Shown in pieces: positions 59,536 through 64,000 of a DNA stretch of 64,000 bases. Source of the DNA: Chamaecrista fasciculata (taxonomy: Eukaryota > Streptophyta > Magnoliopsida > Fabales > Fabaceae); contig QANZ01000352.1 in NCBI GenBank assembly GCA_003254925.1, positions 1 through 64,000 of the forward strand, given 5' to 3'. The notes under the pieces are model-generated. The model saw only the letters and a program-made list of their open reading frames with translations, was not told the origin of the DNA and did not search any database. Each line of letters opens with the position of its first letter. Within the stretch, counting starts at the first letter, position 1. A program made the translations under genes and the position numbers.

Positions 59536-59749
59536 AAATAACTCAACTAAGAACCAAGCTTGGTTGGTCTAGTGGTTAGCTCACTAGGTCGTTTAAGCAA
59601 GTGTCAGGGGTTTGATTTCTGCCTTGTGCATGCAGCAACCAATTGGCCAGCCAAAAATTCTTAAATGGAGCTCAGATCCACGGAGGATTAGTCCTTAGCC
59701 CACAGGCTGAGGAATACCTTGGGCAACCAAAAAAAATAACTCAACTAAG
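59536..59749 (+). mobile_element. tRNA-derived SINE with 16-bp TSD
   Basis: The body is 59552-59733. Box A tggtctagtgg lies at 59565-59575 and box B ggtttgatttc at 59609-59619, with the spacing of a Pol III promoter. The tail ends gggcaaccaaaa and the element is flanked by the perfect 16-bp repeat aaataactcaactaag (59536-59551, 59734-59749). The perfect duplication suggests a fairly recent insertion. Confidence 0.9.
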
Positions 59750-60733
59750 GGCATATATCAGTTGGTTGGGGTTGATTCAATTTAATTAAAATGTCTTGAA
59801 TCTAAGACTTGAGAATATAATTACATGAAATATTTGATGAAAGAACTTTGTTGTGGTCCTAAAATTAATAGGCGTGGAATTCTCATAAATTTTTTTAAAA
59901 AAAATAAAATGGCTATCATTAAATTAAAATGATATAATAAATATGATAAGAAATAATTCTTTTACTGTAATGGTTTTCTATTTTTTATTTTTCTTGATTT
60001 TAGTATTTTAATCTAATTTTTTGGCTACTATTCAAACTATAACATAATATTGGCTCAAAGCTAAAAATACTTTTTTTTAATTAAAAGAAGCCTCGTTATT
60101 GTTTTATAAATATCCCCATTAGTTATTTATTTTCTTAACCCTAAACCACTATCCAATTTTGGAGAATAATCAAGCAATGTGACCCTAAACCTAATGGTCT
60201 GACCTAATTCTTAAAACATTGCCTGTGCTTTGGCCTTTTTTTTTTTTTTTTGCCTGGCTGTGCTTTGGCCTTTACAAATTCACATTCTGCAGACGTAGGC
60301 CACGAGCCAAGGGTATGATAAAAACATCCATGTCAACCTAACTAATCTGTGACCCAAAAAACTACAGGCTTACAGAAAACACTGGAAACAATTCACATTA
60401 ATTAGTACAGGTCTTACAGATCCCCATTAACTTGGCAATCAACAAAAGAAATTAAGAAAGGGCAAGAGAAACATTAACTGTATACCCTCTCTTCATTACT
60501 AGAACAAATCAGGCCCTTGGTTATTTGGTACAACATGGGAAGCATATTGACTTCCTTCAACTAAGTTAGAAGTATGAGATTAATAATCATCAGGACTTGA
60601 TCACAATATATACATTGAATGCAATGAAGACAATTGAGAAGCAACATATGCCCCTCCACTCAGCTTGAGCAGTTGATTTTCAGACCCATCTATTACACAA
60701 AGATTTAACTGGGAAGTGTATCAGCATTTTCAA
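59750..60733. other. intergenic between RUS3-like and EAF6 genes
   Basis: This is AT-rich and contains the micro-insertion at 60223-60273. From about 60350 on it probably includes the EAF6 3' untranslated region. No gene was seen. Confidence 0.45.
60223..60273 (-). repeat. oligo(A) micro-insertion with 16-bp direct repeats
   Basis: ctgtgctttggccttt is perfectly repeated at 60223-60238 and 60258-60273. The 19-nt insert is ccaggc followed by thirteen A on the minus strand. Confidence 0.8.
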
Positions 60734-63688
60734 TCACAACGTTAAGTCAGGATCATCTTCATAATCAAAATCTTGTTCACTAGAAACCCTGATTCTCTTT
60801 GCATCTCTAGGTCCTCCTCTTCCTTTCTTCGGTTTGCCCCTGTCACATACCAGTAATGTTTTAACCTCACAAATTTGCAATGACGTCAACTGCACACATT
60901 GCGTAACGTTAGTAGATTACTTACTGTCCATTGGCATAAATTCCACCTTTTGAACGACCAGGGCCAAAATCTGACCTCCCATCTGAGATAAACACAAATG
61001 GATGAAGAGACAACAAAATTCATACCAGCAAAGTTATTGATATGTATGCTTATATATGAACTCACCATCTCGTCCAGCTGCAATTTCTTCTGCCTAAAAT
61101 GAATAATGGAAGAAAATGTAAGTTACAAATCAGCAAGAGAAGAAGCCATAAGCATATTTAAGACATGGACTAACAACATAGAATTTCTGTAGGTATATAA
61201 AACAAAAAGGAAAAATACACTTTTTTCTTCTTTTCTGAGGGATGTTAAAAAGAATGGAGGGATCAACTGAGCTAATATATTTCAATATGTAGAACTGATG
61301 GACCTCAATTTGTTAGTTGATAGTTTTTACCCACTTAAAACATAGATGCATCCTATCCACCACCAACTGACCAAAGTCATTACTTCTCAATCAAATGATT
61401 TGATGCTCCTCCATTCAAAAATTTCAAATACTACTGCGGTGCCCTAATTTGCCAAGTCACTAGTGGAACTGGGCGAATACTCAATACCACAAAGAACATT
61501 TCATTTCTCCTAAGTCAAGTCTATAAAGAATTTAGAAAATCATTTATGACTAACCTCAAGTAATTCAATAGTCAACCACTAAATACAGATCAACCAAATA
61601 CAACTTTTAGTAAGAGACACAAAGTTCTAAGCTTTTGTAATCTTTCTACTATTTCCATAATGCTTCAAAAATGGCATCAGTTCCAATTTTTTCAAAGGAA
61701 ACCTTCAAACCAGAAGTTCTTGGCATAACTCTGAAATATTCTAAACTTGTGCTTAACATCAACAGTGATAGGACAAAAAGATAGATGTATTTGTAGCCCA
61801 ACAAATGTGCATTTTGATCTGTAGTAATTTTTTTCATCACTTCAACGAAGTCAAGCACATAAAAGTAATATAACTACTTTTCTTAAGGACATGAATAATG
61901 AACTAGAGAGCAAAAATATGGAGTAAACTCTAACTTCTTCTAGCCAGAAATATTACGTAGTGATCATAACTAGACATTGCAAGTTTAAAATTACATGATA
62001 CGCACCGCTGGTGAGGTCACTGAAGATAATGAAAAGAGCCTATCTTCTGGCTGAAACTTTCTAGACCGCTTCAATCTACCATGAAGAAGTTAAATTCAGT
62101 TTTCTTTTTTTAAAAAAAACAAAATTTATCAAGGAAGTAAGGTTCAATTAAGTCATGCAAATATGATGCATTATGCCTAATGTCTGTTTAACTTCACAGC
62201 ACAAAAGTACATACAACCAACACAATCATCTCTGAAACCCAAATATAGTCCATAAAATAATAAGTATCAACAGCATAACAGGACATCTATATAAGATGGA
62301 AAAATGTAGACGATAACACTAAATCAACTTCAACATTGAAATTTCAGATGTATTTGACAGTTTATGCATGTTCATTTGATTTGAGCAGAACTCTAGGTTT
62401 GCATTTTAGCATTCATTCAAGTCCATTTTTTTAAAATAAAAATCTGGTAAAATCCAAATACTAAAAGAACCTGAACTAGCAGACAAAAATATCCCCTGAG
62501 GTAGTTTTTTCTTTTATCAATGTAATCAAAAGACTGCTTTTCCAAAGACAAAACTTGCATGCAGGTTTTAAGTATTTACTAGTAGGTTTTATAATAAAAA
62601 ACAAATTTATAGGAAATTTTAATGAGCTCCAATTCCATTTTGGATGAATAAATGGACAGTTCATACATTAAGAAATTATTAAGAACTACATCAGCATTCC
62701 TATGTTTTCTTCGAATTATCACAATCTCAGAAACTAGGAGAATCGAAAGAAGATGTCAAGTAGTCATTAGAGGATAAGAGATCGAATGAAAACTTTAATA
62801 CAAATTGAAAAGCCAAAGAAGGAACTATATACAGTGCAGTGTTCTTCGATGAGGAAAGGAACCCTTCAAATCCTTTTAATACATTGCCACACTGTCCAGG
62901 ATCCTGTAAATAACTTGTCTCCATGTCATAGACCTGTCTTAAAATCAGAATGTTAATTTCTCCATGCTCAGGTTTGTTTTAATTAGAGCGAATCAATATT
63001 AATAGTGCAACAAAAGTGAATCACTACTAGCTCAATTGATTAAGAAACATCAAATTACAACAGGATTGGCATCTTAAGGTTGATAGAGGATCAAATTAAC
63101 ATCACAAATTAGGTGGTATGAAAATATGGAGCTGAGCCAAGAAAAAGGAGGGGGGACCCAAAATTGGGTTTCTAGAAATTACCATAATTTTAACAAGAAG
63201 TTAGCTTTGCACATTTCAATACGTTAGGCTTCTATGAGCGGTCCTTTTTTGCAGTAGGATAAAAGAACACTCAAGAACCATGCCTATGTCAGTTAAATTA
63301 ATATTTCCACATGTATTTGAACCTGCAATATCCCCAAATGCACTCTAAGTACCCTCCCAAATCAGTAATTACTCGTAACTCGTAAGAGTATAGAAACAAT
63401 AGAACCGAAACAAATCAAAAGCAGTGAAGGAGTGGGGAAACCCAAAAGTGTGTGGAAAATTGCCTGCTTTTCTATGTTACGAAGCTCCTCGTGAAGCTTA
63501 GCTCTCCTGCTAAGAAGGGAAGCCAACATTGCTGACGGGTTTGCAGTCCCTTTTTGCCCTGAAACAGCATAGAAGTTAATCGAAAGAAAAACGAGGGTAT
63601 CATTGAGGAACAAACTTGAATCTTTCAACCCCGAAGAAAAGAGAAAAATGGGACAGACAGTTATTTAGTAGTTACCTTCGGATTCCAT
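60734..63688 (-). CDS. EAF6: NuA4 histone acetyltransferase subunit EAF6
   Basis: Seven exons join in frame to 156 aa: 63688-63676, 63558-63464, 62933-62833, 62075-62006, 61093-61066, 60982-60925 and 60839-60734. The NuA4/EAF6 domain (about residues 13-70) is a short coiled coil: SAMLASLLSRRAKLHEELRN, then YDMETSYLQD and KGFEGFLSSSKN. The C-terminal half is basic and Gly-rich (GKPKKGRGGPRDAKRIRVSS) and ends in an acidic tail, DFDYEDDPDLTL. EAF6 helps bind the catalytic module of NuA4 and related MYST acetyltransferase complexes in the nucleus. Intron 2 has a GC donor (CAG|gcaatt), while the other introns are GT-AG. Exon 5 is a 28-nt micro-exon. Confidence 0.92.
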
Positions 63689-63825
63689 TTTCGCGGGAAA
63701 AGCCCTAAGTTCGCAATCCGTTGAAATTCCTTTTAGGGCAAACACACCAGCGCCTGTCTACTGCTTCGATGCGTTCCTCAGCACCTGATTTCTCCCCTAT
63801 AATAATGGATTAGGGTTGGTCGAAT
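63689..63825 (-). promoter_or_regulatory. EAF6 leader with E2F-type site and telo-box
   Basis: In the sense of the gene, TTTCCCGC (63700-63693) lies 5-12 bases before the ATG in the context ttttcccgcgaaa, a full E2F consensus. AACCCTAA, a telo-box, lies at 63817-63810. Both are frequent before plant genes for chromatin and proliferation functions. Actual use is not shown. Confidence 0.4.
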
Positions 63826-64000
63826 TGGCCAAGTGGGTCACAAATCATAATTAATTAATTAAATTATTAGTAAATTAATTCATTGTTGTTTTAGTTTTAT
63901 TTAATTAAATAAATAAATCATACCATAATTAAATCACTGAATTTGTTAGGCCTCATGATCCAGTCTTGCTGATCAGAAAATTTACACAAGATTACTTGAG
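63826..64000. other. window end, no gene seen
   Basis: This is AT-rich sequence with taattaatta repeats and no recognisable feature. Confidence 0.3.

Noticed and set aside
1-64000. CRISPR arrays, bacterial operons, rRNA genes
   Set aside because: The window is plant nuclear DNA; no regularly spaced repeats with unique spacers and no rRNA text were seen.

Overview
The window is nuclear DNA from a flowering plant, most likely a eudicot. The evidence is AT-rich intergenic sequence, many short GT-AG introns, an 11S (legumin-type) seed globulin, an R2R3-MYB factor, a root-UVB-sensitive (DUF647) gene and abundant plant MITE and LTR debris. The species cannot be fixed from the sequence alone. There is one 385-base N gap (28394-28778) and there are single Ns at 13574, 24987, 27138, 35928 and 47141, so this is a draft scaffold.

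Layout of genes: (1) 4988-7942 minus, an S26/IMP-like protein that lacks the catalytic residues; (2) 11157-13238 minus, a RHON1-like plastid protein with a Rho-N domain; (3) 14934-26595 plus, cohesin ATPase SMC1 in 18 exons (1217 aa), including an apparent U12-type AT-AA intron; (4) 29659-31283 plus, an 11S globulin with a legumin box; (5) 33286-33816 plus, a small secreted protein of unknown function; (6) 38315-42246 plus, mitochondrial TIM44 in 14 exons (473 aa); (7) 43323-46687 minus, splicing factor SLU7 in 10 exons (536 aa); (8) 48969-50527 minus, a MYB14/15-like factor; (9) 55787-59070 minus, RUS3-like (428 aa); (10) 60734-63688 minus, EAF6 of the NuA4 complex (156 aa). I joined the exon chains by hand. 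All keep frame, and lengths match the families. Most genes are unrelated housekeeping genes (cohesion, splicing, mitochondrial import, chromatin, plastid RNA). The globulin, the MYB gene and the small secreted gene are the more specialised ones.

Mobile DNA fills the spaces and several introns. A complete miniature LTR retrotransposon (TRIM) with 365-bp LTRs that look identical sits at 415-1867. A solo LTR lies at 51227-51829 and a tRNA-type SINE at 59552-59733. At least eight fold-back elements built from GGTCCC/GGGACC-type arms are present; most of them are bounded by 8-9 bp target duplications. One of these (34408-37643) carries telomere-like CCCTAAA arrays and a tandem duplication.

The most unusual pattern is a set of about ten very short insertions (13-24 nt). 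Each is little more than an oligo(A) or oligo(T) tract with a few extra bases such as GGCC, GTTC or GTGCC, and each is flanked by a direct repeat, 12-18 bp in most cases. They look like extremely 5'-truncated retroposition events. I did not recognise them as a named element class.
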